DNA of 14,721 nt from Psychrobacillus sp040274765 (lineage in GTDB: Bacteria > Bacillota > Bacilli > Bacillales_A > Planococcaceae). The stretch is from positions 1-14,721 of the forward strand of contig JBEMAY010000074.1 in the NCBI GenBank assembly GCA_040274765.1. The letters run 5' to 3'. A program made the position numbers and the translations under genes. The notes under the pieces are model-generated. The model was not told the origin of the DNA and ran no database searches. It saw only the letters and a list, made by a program, of their open reading frames with translations. The stretch's first letter is position 1; the number at the start of each line of letters is the position of its first letter. This document shows positions 1-7,860 of the stretch, piece after piece.

Positions 1-59
1 TGTGCTTTTTTTATGCTCTCAATTGTTTCAAGACCCCAACATTTATTGTAGAGCCTTTT

Positions 60-115
60 AAAAGAAAAAAGACTGTAGGCAAACTCCAACAGTTTTTGGA
101 GTTTGTCTACAGTCT
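60..115 (-). terminator. Rho-independent terminator of the dcw operon
   Basis: Two 20-nt arms, 96-115 and 70-89, pair along their full length with a single G-T wobble and enclose a 6-nt loop (90-95). On the minus strand the stem is followed at once by TTTTTTCTTTT. On the plus strand no T run follows, so it acts on the ftsZ transcript only. It lies about 80 nt after the ftsZ stop. Confidence 0.92.
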
Positions 116-117
116 GA

Positions 118-141
118 ACATTTCAAATTTCTTTGAAATGT
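118..141 (-). repeat. Perfect inverted repeat between ftsZ and its terminator
   Basis: ACATTTCAAA (118-127) and TTTGAAATGT (132-141) are exact inverse complements with a 4-nt loop. No T run follows on either strand. It is a probable RNA hairpin in the ftsZ 3' untranslated region; a transcript-stabilising role or a protein site is possible but not shown. Confidence 0.6.
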
Positions 142-152
142 CTATAGCCTGA

Positions 153-168
153 GTCATTCTAAAATGAC
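153..168 (-). repeat. Short inverted repeat just after ftsZ
   Basis: GTCATT (153-158) and AATGAC (163-168) are inverse complements around a 4-nt loop, 27 nt after the ftsZ stop. The stem is only 6 bp and could be chance in AT-rich DNA. It makes a third hairpin in a row before the operon end. Confidence 0.35.
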
Positions 169-194
169 AGTGAATGTATTAAACTATGAAAATA

Positions 195-1367
195 TTAGTT
201 TCTGCGATTACGATTTCTTAAAAATGTAGGTATATCTAAAGCATCATCTTGGTGATTATGATTATGAGTTGGAGCTGGGCGTTCCTGCTGGAAAGAAGGT
301 TGCTGCGACTGAGTCTGCGGCTCTTCTTTTCTAGTTTCACGCTGTGTTGTAGCTGCTTGTTGTGCACGTGCAGCTCCAAAGCCCGTCCCTCTTGGTTGTT
401 TTTGCATGATTACTTCTTCATTAAAGCCAGTTGCGATAACTGTTACCACAATTTCATCTTTTAGGTTATCATTAATAACCGAACCAAAGATCATGTTCAC
501 TTCTTCATCTGAAGCAGACGCTACGATATCAGCAGCTTCTTGTACTTCAAATAAGGAAAGATTAGATCCGCCGGTGATATTCATCAATACCCCTGTCGCC
601 CCATCAATTGAAGTTTCCAGTAATGGACTAGAAATTGCCTTTTTAGCCGCTTCAGCTGCTCGATTTTCTCCAGCAGAAATACCGATACCCATAAGGGCTG
701 CTCCTTTGTTAGACATAATTGTCTTAACATCAGCAAAGTCTAAGTTAATAAGACCTGGAACTGCAATTAAATCAGAGATACCTTGGACACCTTGACGAAG
801 AACATTGTCAGCTTCTCTAAATGCTTCCAGCATTGGCGTATTTTTGTCTACAATCTCTAACAGACGATCGTTAGGGATAACAATTAGAGTATCAACTGCT
901 TCTTTCATCATGCCAATCCCGCCTACAGCTTGTGTAGAGCGCTTACGGCCTTCAAACGTAAATGGGCGTGTTACTACTCCTACAGTCAAAGCACCTAGAT
1001 CACGTGCTATTTGAGCTATTACAGGCGCTGCTCCTGTACCAGTTCCGCCACCCATTCCAGCAGTTACGAAAACCATGTCAGCTCCTCTAAGCGCTTCTTC
1101 TATTAATTCTTTGCTTTCTTCTGCTGCTTTTTTTCCTACCTCTGGGTTAGCACCTGCTCCCAATCCTCTAGTAAGTTTACCACCAATTTGAAGCTTCACT
1201 TCAGCTTTTGACATATTAAGGGCTTGAGCATCTGTATTTACAGCAATAAAATCTACCCCTTGAACACCATGTTCAATCATTCGGTTTACTGCATTATTTC
1301 CGCCGCCACCGACTCCAATAACTTTAATAATTGCTAATTGATCTTCATTTGTTTCAAATTCTAACAT
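195..1367 (-). CDS. ftsZ: Cell division protein FtsZ
   Basis: Tubulin-like GTPase that polymerises into the Z-ring at midcell. From ATG 1367 it has 390 residues, near the 382 of B. subtilis. Seen: VIGVGGGGNNAVNRM at 16-30, NTDAQAL at 44-50, the GTP signature GMGGGTGTG at 104-112, the T7 loop NLDFAD at 208-213 that completes the GTPase site of the next subunit, a variable Gln/Arg-rich linker at about 317-373, and the C-terminal peptide DIPTFLRNR at 378-386, which binds FtsA, SepF and others, followed by a basic NRRN end. The start MLEFETNEDQ aligns with the family, and AGGAGG stands 7 nt upstream. The in-frame ATG at 1391 is upstream of that site and is rejected. Confidence 0.98.
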   Translation of the reverse strand: MLEFETNEDQLAIIKVIGVGGGGNNAVNRMIEHGVQGVDFIAVNTDAQALNMSKAEVKLQIGGKLTRGLGAGANPEVGKKAAEESKELIEEALRGADMVFVTAGMGGGTGTGAAPVIAQIARDLGALTVGVVTRPFTFEGRKRSTQAVGGIGMMKEAVDTLIVIPNDRLLEIVDKNTPMLEAFREADNVLRQGVQGISDLIAVPGLINLDFADVKTIMSNKGAALMGIGISAGENRAAEAAKKAISSPLLETSIDGATGVLMNITGGSNLSLFEVQEAADIVASASDEEVNMIFGSVINDNLKDEIVVTVIATGFNEEVIMQKQPRGTGFGAARAQQAATTQRETRKEEPQTQSQQPSFQQERPAPTHNHNHQDDALDIPTFLRNRNRRN

Positions 1368-1407
1368 GCTATTGCCTCCTATATCTTTCAACTATGATAA
1401 AGTTTTC

Positions 1408-2700
1408 TCATTCAAAGAACTTGTCAAAAAGTTTCTTCGCCTTACTCATTGCACTCTCTTTGTTTTCATTGTTTGAATTTTTTTGTGGTTGTTTTTGTTT
1501 TTTAGTACTAGCTACTACTTCATTTTGTGCCATTTGAGATAATGCATGGCTATCGCCAATTTTACCATAGAAAAGATCTTCTTTATAGGCATATCTTATA
1601 AGGCCAACAGCTGTTGTATATTGTGGTTCTCTAACGCCGATGTAATCTGGTGTATATAAGCGGACACGTGATTGCAAAATGTGTCTCGCTAATTGACCGA
1701 TGCCTTCAAGTTTAGCAACCCCACCAGTAATAACTACTCCACCCGGTAGATCTTGTAATCCCATACGGTAGAATTCTTCTAAAATTAACTCAAATAGCTC
1801 TTCTAGACGAACCCCAATAATCTCTGCTATATATCGTTGAGAATATTGCTCTTTCATATCAGCACCAATGACAGGAACTTCAAATAACTCGTCATCAGAA
1901 GCATCATCATAAAAAGCATGTCCATATTTTAATTTTATCATTTCTGCTTGTTCAGTTGGAGTTTTTAATACAATAGATAAATCTTTCGTTATATGATCCC
2001 CACCAACTGGTATAACAGCAGTATTAACTAAATGACCTTCTCTAAAGATTGCGATGGTTGTAGAGCCTCCACCAATATCAATATATGCAGTACCATGGTT
2101 TTTTTCGTCCTCAGTTAAGGCAAAATGTCCAGCTGCCAAAGGTTGTAAGTATATCTCTCGAATTTGAAGGCCAGCTCTTTCCACACATCGTAACACGTTA
2201 TGTAAAATCGTTTTGGATGTAGTCATCATTAAACCATCTAATTCTAGACGAGTTCCAATCATACCTCGAGGATCCTTAATCTCTTCTAAATGATCCACGA
2301 TGAATTGTTTTGGTGCAATGTTAATTAACTCTCTTTCAGGAGGAATAGACATAACTTGAGCGGACTCTAGAACGCGATCCAAATCTGCATCTGTTATTTC
2401 TCTATCCTCTCGATTAACAGCAACTACACCCTTAACGTTTTGTATATTAGCTAAATTAGCTGGTATACCTAACACTATTTCATGTATAGACATTCCTATC
2501 ATTCTTTCAGCCTCACCAACGGCTTTTTTAATAGATTGAACAGTCGCATCTATATCCACAATGGTGCCTTTTCGTATACCGTTTGATTTAACATTTCCTA
2601 CTCCTATTACATGCAGCGAGTCATCACTCATTTCACCTATTAATACTTTAATGGAAGACGACCCAATATCTAATGATACGTACATTTCTGATTGATTCAC
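1408..2700 (-). CDS. ftsA: Cell division protein FtsA
   Basis: Actin-like ATPase that tethers FtsZ filaments to the membrane. From the chosen start it has 430 residues. Seen: N-terminal phosphate-binding strand YVSLDIGSSSIKVLIGEM near 7-24, the SHS2 (1C) domain with KSNGIRKGTIVDI, the second phosphate loop YIDIGGGSTTIAIF, the adenosine motif VVITGGVAKLEGI, and a C-terminal amphipathic helix KAKKLFDKFFE for membrane binding after a Lys/Asn/Gln-rich linker. The start is GTG at 2700: AGGAGG stands 8 nt upstream. The in-frame GTG at 2709 overlaps that ribosome-binding site and is rejected. The gene ends 40 nt before ftsZ. Confidence 0.96.
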   Translation of the reverse strand: MNQSEMYVSLDIGSSSIKVLIGEMSDDSLHVIGVGNVKSNGIRKGTIVDIDATVQSIKKAVGEAERMIGMSIHEIVLGIPANLANIQNVKGVVAVNREDREITDADLDRVLESAQVMSIPPERELINIAPKQFIVDHLEEIKDPRGMIGTRLELDGLMMTTSKTILHNVLRCVERAGLQIREIYLQPLAAGHFALTEDEKNHGTAYIDIGGGSTTIAIFREGHLVNTAVIPVGGDHITKDLSIVLKTPTEQAEMIKLKYGHAFYDDASDDELFEVPVIGADMKEQYSQRYIAEIIGVRLEELFELILEEFYRMGLQDLPGGVVITGGVAKLEGIGQLARHILQSRVRLYTPDYIGVREPQYTTAVGLIRYAYKEDLFYGKIGDSHALSQMAQNEVVASTKKQKQPQKNSNNENKESAMSKAKKLFDKFFE

Positions 2701-2783
2701 CCGTGGCACCTCCTAATAACTCTATATTTATTATTCTATTGTAAAAAAGAGATAAAGTCTAAAATTTTCTAAAGAAATAGTAA

Positions 2784-2792
2784 ATTATAGCA
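2784..2792 (-). promoter_or_regulatory. Extended -10 promoter, likely drives ftsA-ftsZ
   Basis: The coding strand reads TGCTATAAT (2792-2784), a perfect TGnTATAAT extended -10 for the vegetative sigma factor, just after the sbp stop in a 99-nt AT-rich gap. No good -35 is present 17 nt upstream, which an extended -10 can tolerate. Transcription would begin near 2777, giving a leader of about 77 nt before the ftsA GTG. B. subtilis also has promoters directly before ftsA. Confidence 0.65.
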
Positions 2793-2799
2793 CAAAACA

Positions 2800-3150
2800 T
2801 TATCTTTTTGTTCTCTCAGCCCATTTTGTTAATATAATGCGACGAATCACAGCTATATTTTGAAAAAGTCGAACACCGAAAGCAAAGATAGCAGCTAAAT
2901 ATAAATCGACCCCTAGATGGACGCCAAGGAAAGCAAGACCAGCTGCTAAAGCAATATTAAAGAAAAACCCGGAAACAAATACTTTATCGTCATAAACTTG
3001 TTGAAGTTGTGCACGAATACCTCCAAACAAAGTATCTAGTGCAGCTAAAACGGCAATGGATAAATAACTCTCATAAACCTCTGGAATTTGAATATCAGTC
3101 ATTAAGCCAAGTGATATTCCAAGTATTAATCCTAAAAACGGCAACCACAT
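2800..3150 (-). CDS. sbp: Small basic protein Sbp (DUF1290)
   Basis: A small integral membrane protein of unknown role, found just before ftsA in many Bacillales. At 116 residues it matches the family. It is almost entirely hydrophobic with about four membrane helices: 3-20, 29-42, 57-78 and 81-97. Characteristic stretches are LPFLGLILGISLG near the start, AVLAALDTLFGGIRAQLQ in the middle and FGVRLFQNIAVIRR near the end, closing with a basic tail (KWAERTKR). ATG at 3150 with a GGGGGAG ribosome-binding site inside ylxX. The gene ends just before the promoter of ftsA. Confidence 0.92.
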   Translation of the reverse strand: MWLPFLGLILGISLGLMTDIQIPEVYESYLSIAVLAALDTLFGGIRAQLQQVYDDKVFVSGFFFNIALAAGLAFLGVHLGVDLYLAAIFAFGVRLFQNIAVIRRIILTKWAERTKR

Positions 3151-3152
3151 AA

Positions 3153-3872
3153 CTATTCTCCCCCTGGCACTTCATGTAAAAATTCCATGCTTACTGATTG
3201 ATCAAAGGCTGGTATTGTAATCTCCTCTTTAGGTTCACCTATCGTTAGTCTAAGGTTATCAATGTATAGATTATCTCCAATTGGAGAGGCCTCTAACTGG
3301 TTATACATTTTTTTGGCGTCATCTAAAGTTAATGTGCCAATTTTAATAGTGAAGGGGGCCTTTTTTATGGATAGATTATTTACCGTTGTCCTTCCATTTA
3401 CATCCCGTATAGCAGAAGAATAAATAATACGTTTACCATCTACTTCCACTGCCTCTGCTTTAAAGCGATTGATCTCATTGATTAATCGAATTAATAAATC
3501 AGGAGATATCTCTTCTATTTGCTCACCAACCATCATACTCTCTATAGAGGGCTCAATAGTTATAGTAAGTCCGGGACCTTTAAAATCAGCAAGCCCAATA
3601 TCTTGTTTTAGCTGTTTGACTGTTTCATTTAAAGCTATTTCTGGACTTTCATTGACCATATTGTCATACTTGCCGATAGTCTCCTCTAATAGACGTACTT
3701 CCGATAGCAATTCGGAATGTAGCTGCGTTTCTGAAGCGAGCTCTTGACGAACCTCCCAGACGTCACGTGTATCACGCGTTTCTGGTTGTTTAACTGTATT
3801 GTATTGAATTGCAATCATAAAACCAACGATCAGCAAAATGATAGTAAACCGAATATAGACGGTTTTTTTCAT
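3153..3872 (-). CDS. ylxX: DUF881 membrane protein YlxX
   Basis: Second DUF881 protein, a paralogue of the gene before it, as in B. subtilis. It has 239 residues: short basic end, membrane helix at about 6-24, a coiled-coil region at about 38-72 and the DUF881 domain from about 88, with FKGPGLTITIEPS, LLIRLINEINRFKAEAVEVD and GKRIIYSSAIR. The ATG at 3872 follows AAAGGAGG by 9 nt and is 24 nt after ylxW. Its stop is 2 nt from sbp, and the sbp ribosome-binding site is embedded in its last codons (PGGE). The function is not established; pairing suggests YlxW and YlxX may act together. Confidence 0.9.
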   Translation of the reverse strand: MKKTVYIRFTIILLIVGFMIAIQYNTVKQPETRDTRDVWEVRQELASETQLHSELLSEVRLLEETIGKYDNMVNESPEIALNETVKQLKQDIGLADFKGPGLTITIEPSIESMMVGEQIEEISPDLLIRLINEINRFKAEAVEVDGKRIIYSSAIRDVNGRTTVNNLSIKKAPFTIKIGTLTLDDAKKMYNQLEASPIGDNLYIDNLRLTIGEPKEEITIPAFDQSVSMEFLHEVPGGE

Positions 3873-3896
3873 GTATTCGGCCCTCCTTTGCCTTAG

Positions 3897-4616
3897 TTAA
3901 TTTTGGTCACCACGCAAGGCAGGCATCATTATGTTACTCTTTTCCTCGACGGTGACTACGATATTATCGTTTGTTAGCTGATCCACTACGCCGCCACCTA
4001 AGTTAACCGAAGCAAGTAATACCTTTGGATCCCCTACCGCTTCAACTATGAATGGGGCTGGAAAAGCTCGACCATCCACGGTTATAACAGGGCCTGTACA
4101 TGATATGTAAGACTGCGCATGAAGCCTTTGTCCATTAATTGTAATTGCTTCTGCACCAGATATTTTTAACTCATTTATTACTTTAAATACATGGCTTTCG
4201 TGAACAATGTAATCGTTCGGGTTTTCCTGAGAGGGATTATACTCGCCATCCTGCAAAGCTATTGAAATGCCTTTTCCTTCCGAGGGGATATCTCCCATAA
4301 GTAAACGAAGCATTTCAGCCTCCTTCACTAACTCTTCCACACTTTCTTCGCTATCCACAAATGACTTCTCAAAACCTCTAATCGCCTGTTGTTTTTTATT
4401 GATCTCTTCTGTTAATTCCTTATTCATTTCCTTTTGTTCTATAAGCTGTGCCCTGTATTTCTCTATCTCTAGCGAATAGCTATTACTACTATCTATTTTT
4501 TTATCGGCAGAAGCCATGCTGTAGGAATAAGCTAAAATAAATCCTAAAACTAAACTAACGAGCGAAATAAGAATACGTGCACGAAAAGGAACACTAAGAC
4601 GACTCCTCTTCTTCAT
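3897..4616 (-). CDS. ylxW: DUF881 membrane protein YlxW
   Basis: A DUF881 protein of unclear function, conserved between divIB and sbp in Bacillales. The chosen ATG at 4616 gives 239 residues. It is preferred to the upstream ATG at 4637 because GAGGAGG stands 9 nt before it and because the N-terminus MKKRSRLSV then suits a single membrane anchor. Seen: basic end, membrane helix at about 14-34, a coiled-coil stretch at about 45-95 (KYRAQLIEQKEMNKEL), then the DUF881 domain including GKGISIALQDG, INELKISGAEAITINGQR and a C-terminal NDNIVVTVEEK. The gene starts inside divIB. A role linked to division or envelope is inferred from location only. Confidence 0.9.
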   Translation of the reverse strand: MKKRSRLSVPFRARILISLVSLVLGFILAYSYSMASADKKIDSSNSYSLEIEKYRAQLIEQKEMNKELTEEINKKQQAIRGFEKSFVDSEESVEELVKEAEMLRLLMGDIPSEGKGISIALQDGEYNPSQENPNDYIVHESHVFKVINELKISGAEAITINGQRLHAQSYISCTGPVITVDGRAFPAPFIVEAVGDPKVLLASVNLGGGVVDQLTNDNIVVTVEEKSNIMMPALRGDQN

Positions 4617-5391
4617 CCTCAATCGCCTCCTCACCATCAGTTTCCATTAAGATCTCTTGAAAGGGTTCAAAATACGACCCAACCTCCATATCAATTATCC
4701 CTTTTTGATCTGGGTTTATTTGTGAAATAATTGAAGGGTAATAATTCATTTTACTTGAGAAGGACGGGATTAGGGCTTGTACCTCATTGCCATCGTTCAT
4801 AAAAACTTGAATGGAGTATATATCATTCTCTGTTGGTACGTAATTTATTTGAGAGATAGTTAATAATACTTCACTATTCAACTTTTTAAGTTCTTTTATA
4901 AGACGCAAACGAATTTTTTCATCCTCAAAGCCAGCGATGATTGGCCCCTCAACTGGTACAATCTCAGTTTCTGGAGTGATGGTTTTACCATTTTCCAGAA
5001 TTATTTGAAGGCCATTTTCATTTTCTACATATCCAACTTGGTTGAATTCCTTAACTTGAATCTGAACACTAGATAACCATTTCCTTTTAACTTGAACCGA
5101 TTCTACCCAATCACTTTTCTCCAATGATTGTTCTATGTCTTTTTCCTTAAAACTCCACATAGAGTCTCCTTTTTTTAGTCCACTCTGTTCGACGTAATAA
5201 TCATCGGAGAAAAGCCTTGCCCCATTTAGTTCTATTTTTTGTACCTGACTATAGGCGGATTGAAAATAAAGCAGGACCAATAGAGTAAAGACAAAGAGAA
5301 AAAGTAGAATGGAAAATTTTTTGTTTGTTCTACGTCTTCTTTTTTCTTTTAAGGTAGGTATACGATCTTCAATATCGATGACTTTTTCCAT
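4594..5391 (-). CDS. divIB: Cell division protein DivIB (FtsQ)
   Basis: Bitopic divisome protein that stabilises FtsL and DivIC at the septum. The 265 residues show a highly charged cytoplasmic end (1-25, with KEKRRRRTNKK), one membrane helix at about 26-44, a POTRA domain at about 49-117 (with VQKIELNG and WVESVQVKRKW), the beta domain to about 235, and a Glu-rich acidic tail. ATG at 5391 has a GGGAGG ribosome-binding site and lies 1 nt after the SEDS gene stop. In B. subtilis murG and murB stand between spoVE and divIB; both are missing. The last 23 nt are shared with ylxW in another frame. Confidence 0.95.
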   Translation of the reverse strand: MEKVIDIEDRIPTLKEKRRRRTNKKFSILLFLFVFTLLVLLYFQSAYSQVQKIELNGARLFSDDYYVEQSGLKKGDSMWSFKEKDIEQSLEKSDWVESVQVKRKWLSSVQIQVKEFNQVGYVENENGLQIILENGKTITPETEIVPVEGPIIAGFEDEKIRLRLIKELKKLNSEVLLTISQINYVPTENDIYSIQVFMNDGNEVQALIPSFSSKMNYYPSIISQINPDQKGIIDMEVGSYFEPFQEILMETDGEEAIEDEEEESS

Positions 5392-5392
5392 T

Positions 5393-6424
5393 CTACCGCC
5401 TCCCTTCTGTACTAGATGTATTAGCCAAGTTTAGAATGATTCCAATAATACCCCAAGTCATTACTAAGGATGACCCGCCATAGCTGATGAAGGGCAGGGT
5501 TACTCCTGTTACAGGTAACAAACCAGTTACGACTCCCATATTTAGAAACGTTTGTACAACAAGTAAGGAGGTTAAGGCTACTATCATTAACTGTGCCTCT
5601 CTTGTCTGAGCACGGGCAGCCATCATATAGCTAGTAGTAAAAAAAACAACAAAGGCAGAGATAACAACCATTCCACCGATAAAGCCCGTTTCCTCCAATA
5701 AAATGGAGAAAATAAAATCATTTTGCGGTTCAGGCAAATATAAAAACTTTTGGCGACTATTACCATAGCCAAAACCAAATAGGCCTGCAGGACCAATAGC
5801 TAGAAGTGATTGAATTGCTTGGAATCCTGATCCTAAAGGGTCTTTCCAAGGATCCAAAAAAGCCTGGATACGAACTAATCTATAGGGAGCAGAAATGATT
5901 AGAGCTGCCAAACCTATAACCCCAGATAATCCAATAGCGAAAAAAAACTTTAAAGGAAGTCCTGCAGCAAATAAAAGCATAAATACCGCTACCACTAATA
6001 CAAAAGCAGAGCCAAAATCAGGTTGAACCATGATTAACCCAATCGGAAGCAAGAGCAATAGTGCACTTCGCATATATAGTTTGCCTTTATTTTTGGTTTC
6101 CTTTGCTAACGCTAAAGCCAATACGCCTAATACAGCAATTTTAGACAGCTCAGCAGGCTGAAAGTTCGTAAAACCCAGAGATATCCAGCTCTGTGATCCG
6201 TTCCGAACTACACCGATACCAGGAATCAATACCCCTATAAGCAATACCACCGATAGGAGATATAAAACGTGCCAAAATGTGGGAAGGCGGAGAAATAATT
6301 TGTTTTGTATAAAAAATGCTCCTGCCACCCCGACTGTTAGATACAAGCCTTGTTTTAAAGCAAAGGGTGTTTGCCCCTGATAATGAACCTCACTCCAATA
6401 GGAGCCAGCTGAATGTACAAACAA
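5393..6424 (-). CDS. spoVE: SEDS-family peptidoglycan glycosyltransferase, probably SpoVE (FtsW-like)
   Basis: SEDS proteins polymerise lipid II into glycan strands with a partner class B PBP; SpoVE pairs with SpoVD in cortex synthesis. From the TTG at 6424 there are 343 residues with nine or so membrane helices. Conserved points: NGSQSW at 75-80, QPAELSK at 89-95, QPDFGSA at 134-140, PEPQNDFIF at 231-239 containing the SEDS catalytic Asp (D236), and SYGGSS at 314-319. The TTG lies within helix 1 and has no well-placed ribosome-binding site, so it is probably not the ancestral start. Adding the 21 upstream sense codons gives 364 residues, matching B. subtilis SpoVE (366). An in-frame TAA at 6490 blocks any further extension. 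It may be a recently damaged gene. SpoVE is favoured over FtsW because Bacillales carry FtsW elsewhere. The stop is 1 nt from divIB. Confidence 0.85.
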   Translation of the reverse strand: MFVHSAGSYWSEVHYQGQTPFALKQGLYLTVGVAGAFFIQNKLFLRLPTFWHVLYLLSVVLLIGVLIPGIGVVRNGSQSWISLGFTNFQPAELSKIAVLGVLALALAKETKNKGKLYMRSALLLLLPIGLIMVQPDFGSAFVLVVAVFMLLFAAGLPLKFFFAIGLSGVIGLAALIISAPYRLVRIQAFLDPWKDPLGSGFQAIQSLLAIGPAGLFGFGYGNSRQKFLYLPEPQNDFIFSILLEETGFIGGMVVISAFVVFFTTSYMMAARAQTREAQLMIVALTSLLVVQTFLNMGVVTGLLPVTGVTLPFISYGGSSLVMTWGIIGIILNLANTSSTEGRR

Positions 6425-6500
6425 AATCCCGATAATTGATAAAAATAATACAGACGATAAGAATAGTAACTTTCTTTTATCTTTCGATTATTTCATCCTT
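6425..6500 (-). other. spoVE leader: in-frame ATG-AAA-TAA, then coding-like sequence with no start codon
   Basis: After the murD TGA the strand reads AAGG, ATG (6496-6494), AAA, TAA (6490-6488), then 21 sense codons running in frame into the SEDS gene. These codons give SKDKRKLLFLSSVLFLSIIG and one Ile, a basic cytoplasmic end and the first half of membrane helix 1 as expected for SpoVE/FtsW. No ATG, GTG or TTG exists in frame between the TAA and the TTG at 6424, and ATG 6496 is the only ATG in any frame of this gap. An AAAGGA ribosome-binding site overlaps the murD stop. Either the normal start has become a stop, or codon 3 is a nonsense mutation, or initiation is unusual. Confidence 0.75.
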
Positions 6501-7859
6501 TCAATTATTCGTTAAAGATTCAACCACCTTGATGAATTCATCTCCTCGAATTTCAAAACTCTCATATTGATCCCAACTTGCACAAGCAGGAGATAGAAGG
6601 ACTATATCTCCTTTTTGTGATACCTCAACTGCTAAACGAGTAGCTTCCTCTAAGTTAGATACTTGTTTGACGATAGGTATATGGTTCTCTTCTCCAAATT
6701 TCTGAAGCCTATCAGCAGTTTCACCAAAGTGTACAAGAGCCCTTACGTTAGAGAGATAAGGGATAAGCTGATCGAAGGAATGTCCTCGATCGACACCTCC
6801 TGCTATCCACACTACAGGCTCAGTAAACCCTTCTAAAGCACTTTTGGTAGCAAGCGTATTAGTCGCTTTAGAATCATTGTAGAACTTACGTCCATCTGAC
6901 TCTAACACAAACTGAGTGCGATGCCTTACACCTTGGAAGGTTTGTAATATAAATTTAATACTCTCTAACGAGCAGTCTGACAAAATAGCAACTGCTGTTG
7001 CAGCAAGTACATTTTCCAAGTTATGTTTTCCTCGTAGTGCAATAATGGAACGCTCAAAAAGTGGTTCCCCATTCCAATATACAAATTGGTCGTCTGCGCT
7101 TATACCATTTGCTGTCTTTTTACTTACATAAAAAGGCACCTTTTGAGCAAGACTTTTTTCAGCATAATCTTGAACTAATTGTTGCTCTCCATTATAGACA
7201 AACCAATCATTCTCATCCTGCATTCTTGTAATGTTGAATTTTGCATTCGTATATTCTTGATAATCTTTATGATAGTCCAAGTGTGCTTCATATAAATTCA
7301 TCAGAACTGAAATTTTAGGTTTCAATAGTTCTGTTCCCATTAACTGAAAGGAAGACAACTCCATAACAATTGTATTGTCTGCAGTCGCCTTTTCTGCGAC
7401 TCCAGAGGCGACCGTACCTATATTCCCAGCAATTAACGGCTGTTTAGAAGCATGATTCAACATTTCGTATATAAGGGTCGTTGTAGTAGTTTTACCATTA
7501 GACCCAGTAATACCAATCATAGGAGCGTCACTAATACGATACGCAAGCTCTACTTCTGTCCAAACAGGAATACCTCTTTCGATAGCTTCTGCAACTACAC
7601 TATTCGTATAAGGAATTCCAGGATTTTTGACGATTAAATTAAACCCTTCATCCAGCAAGTCTTCTGGATGACTACCACAAATGACCGTTAATCCTTTAGT
7701 CAAAAGATATTGAGCATTTTCATTTTGCTCAAATGGCTTGGAATCATTAACAGTGACAAACGCACCTAGGTCATGCAAGATTTCAGCAGCAACAGTACCG
7801 CTTTTAGCTAAGCCCAAAACGAGGATTTTTTTATGATACACAAAAGGTAGCTGTTTCAA
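6501..7859 (-). CDS. murD: UDP-N-acetylmuramoyl-L-alanine--D-glutamate ligase MurD
   Basis: Cytoplasmic Mur ligase that adds D-glutamate to UDP-MurNAc-L-Ala using ATP. The 452 residues match the family. Seen: N-terminal nucleotide-fold domain with VLGLAKSG near 14-21, VKNPGIPYTN at 77-86, the ATP P-loop GITGSNGKTTTT at 116-127, the central MNLYEAHLDYHKD region at 187-199, and the C-terminal domain with YNDSKATN at 327-334 and SPACASWDQYESFEIRGDEF at 423-442. The start is TTG at 7859, supported by a GGAGG 9 nt upstream lying inside the end of mraY; one base separates it from the mraY TAA. Its TGA is followed closely by the abnormal spoVE leader. Confidence 0.98.
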   Translation of the reverse strand: MKQLPFVYHKKILVLGLAKSGTVAAEILHDLGAFVTVNDSKPFEQNENAQYLLTKGLTVICGSHPEDLLDEGFNLIVKNPGIPYTNSVVAEAIERGIPVWTEVELAYRISDAPMIGITGSNGKTTTTTLIYEMLNHASKQPLIAGNIGTVASGVAEKATADNTIVMELSSFQLMGTELLKPKISVLMNLYEAHLDYHKDYQEYTNAKFNITRMQDENDWFVYNGEQQLVQDYAEKSLAQKVPFYVSKKTANGISADDQFVYWNGEPLFERSIIALRGKHNLENVLAATAVAILSDCSLESIKFILQTFQGVRHRTQFVLESDGRKFYNDSKATNTLATKSALEGFTEPVVWIAGGVDRGHSFDQLIPYLSNVRALVHFGETADRLQKFGEENHIPIVKQVSNLEEATRLAVEVSQKGDIVLLSPACASWDQYESFEIRGDEFIKVVESLTNN

Positions 7860-7860
7860 T

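Noticed and set aside
1..59. Possible start or end of another gene beyond the terminator
   Set aside because: Only 59 nt are visible, with no open frame, ribosome-binding site or promoter that I can support.
249..1014. Plus-strand open frames across ftsZ and similar ones across other genes
   Set aside because: They lie opposite well-recognised genes, lack ribosome-binding sites and resemble no protein I know; they are shadows of the minus-strand codons.
2720..2755. Sigma-H-like -10 (ATAGAATAA) before ftsA
   Set aside because: The position 12 nt upstream has no AGGA-type -35, so only half of the promoter is present.
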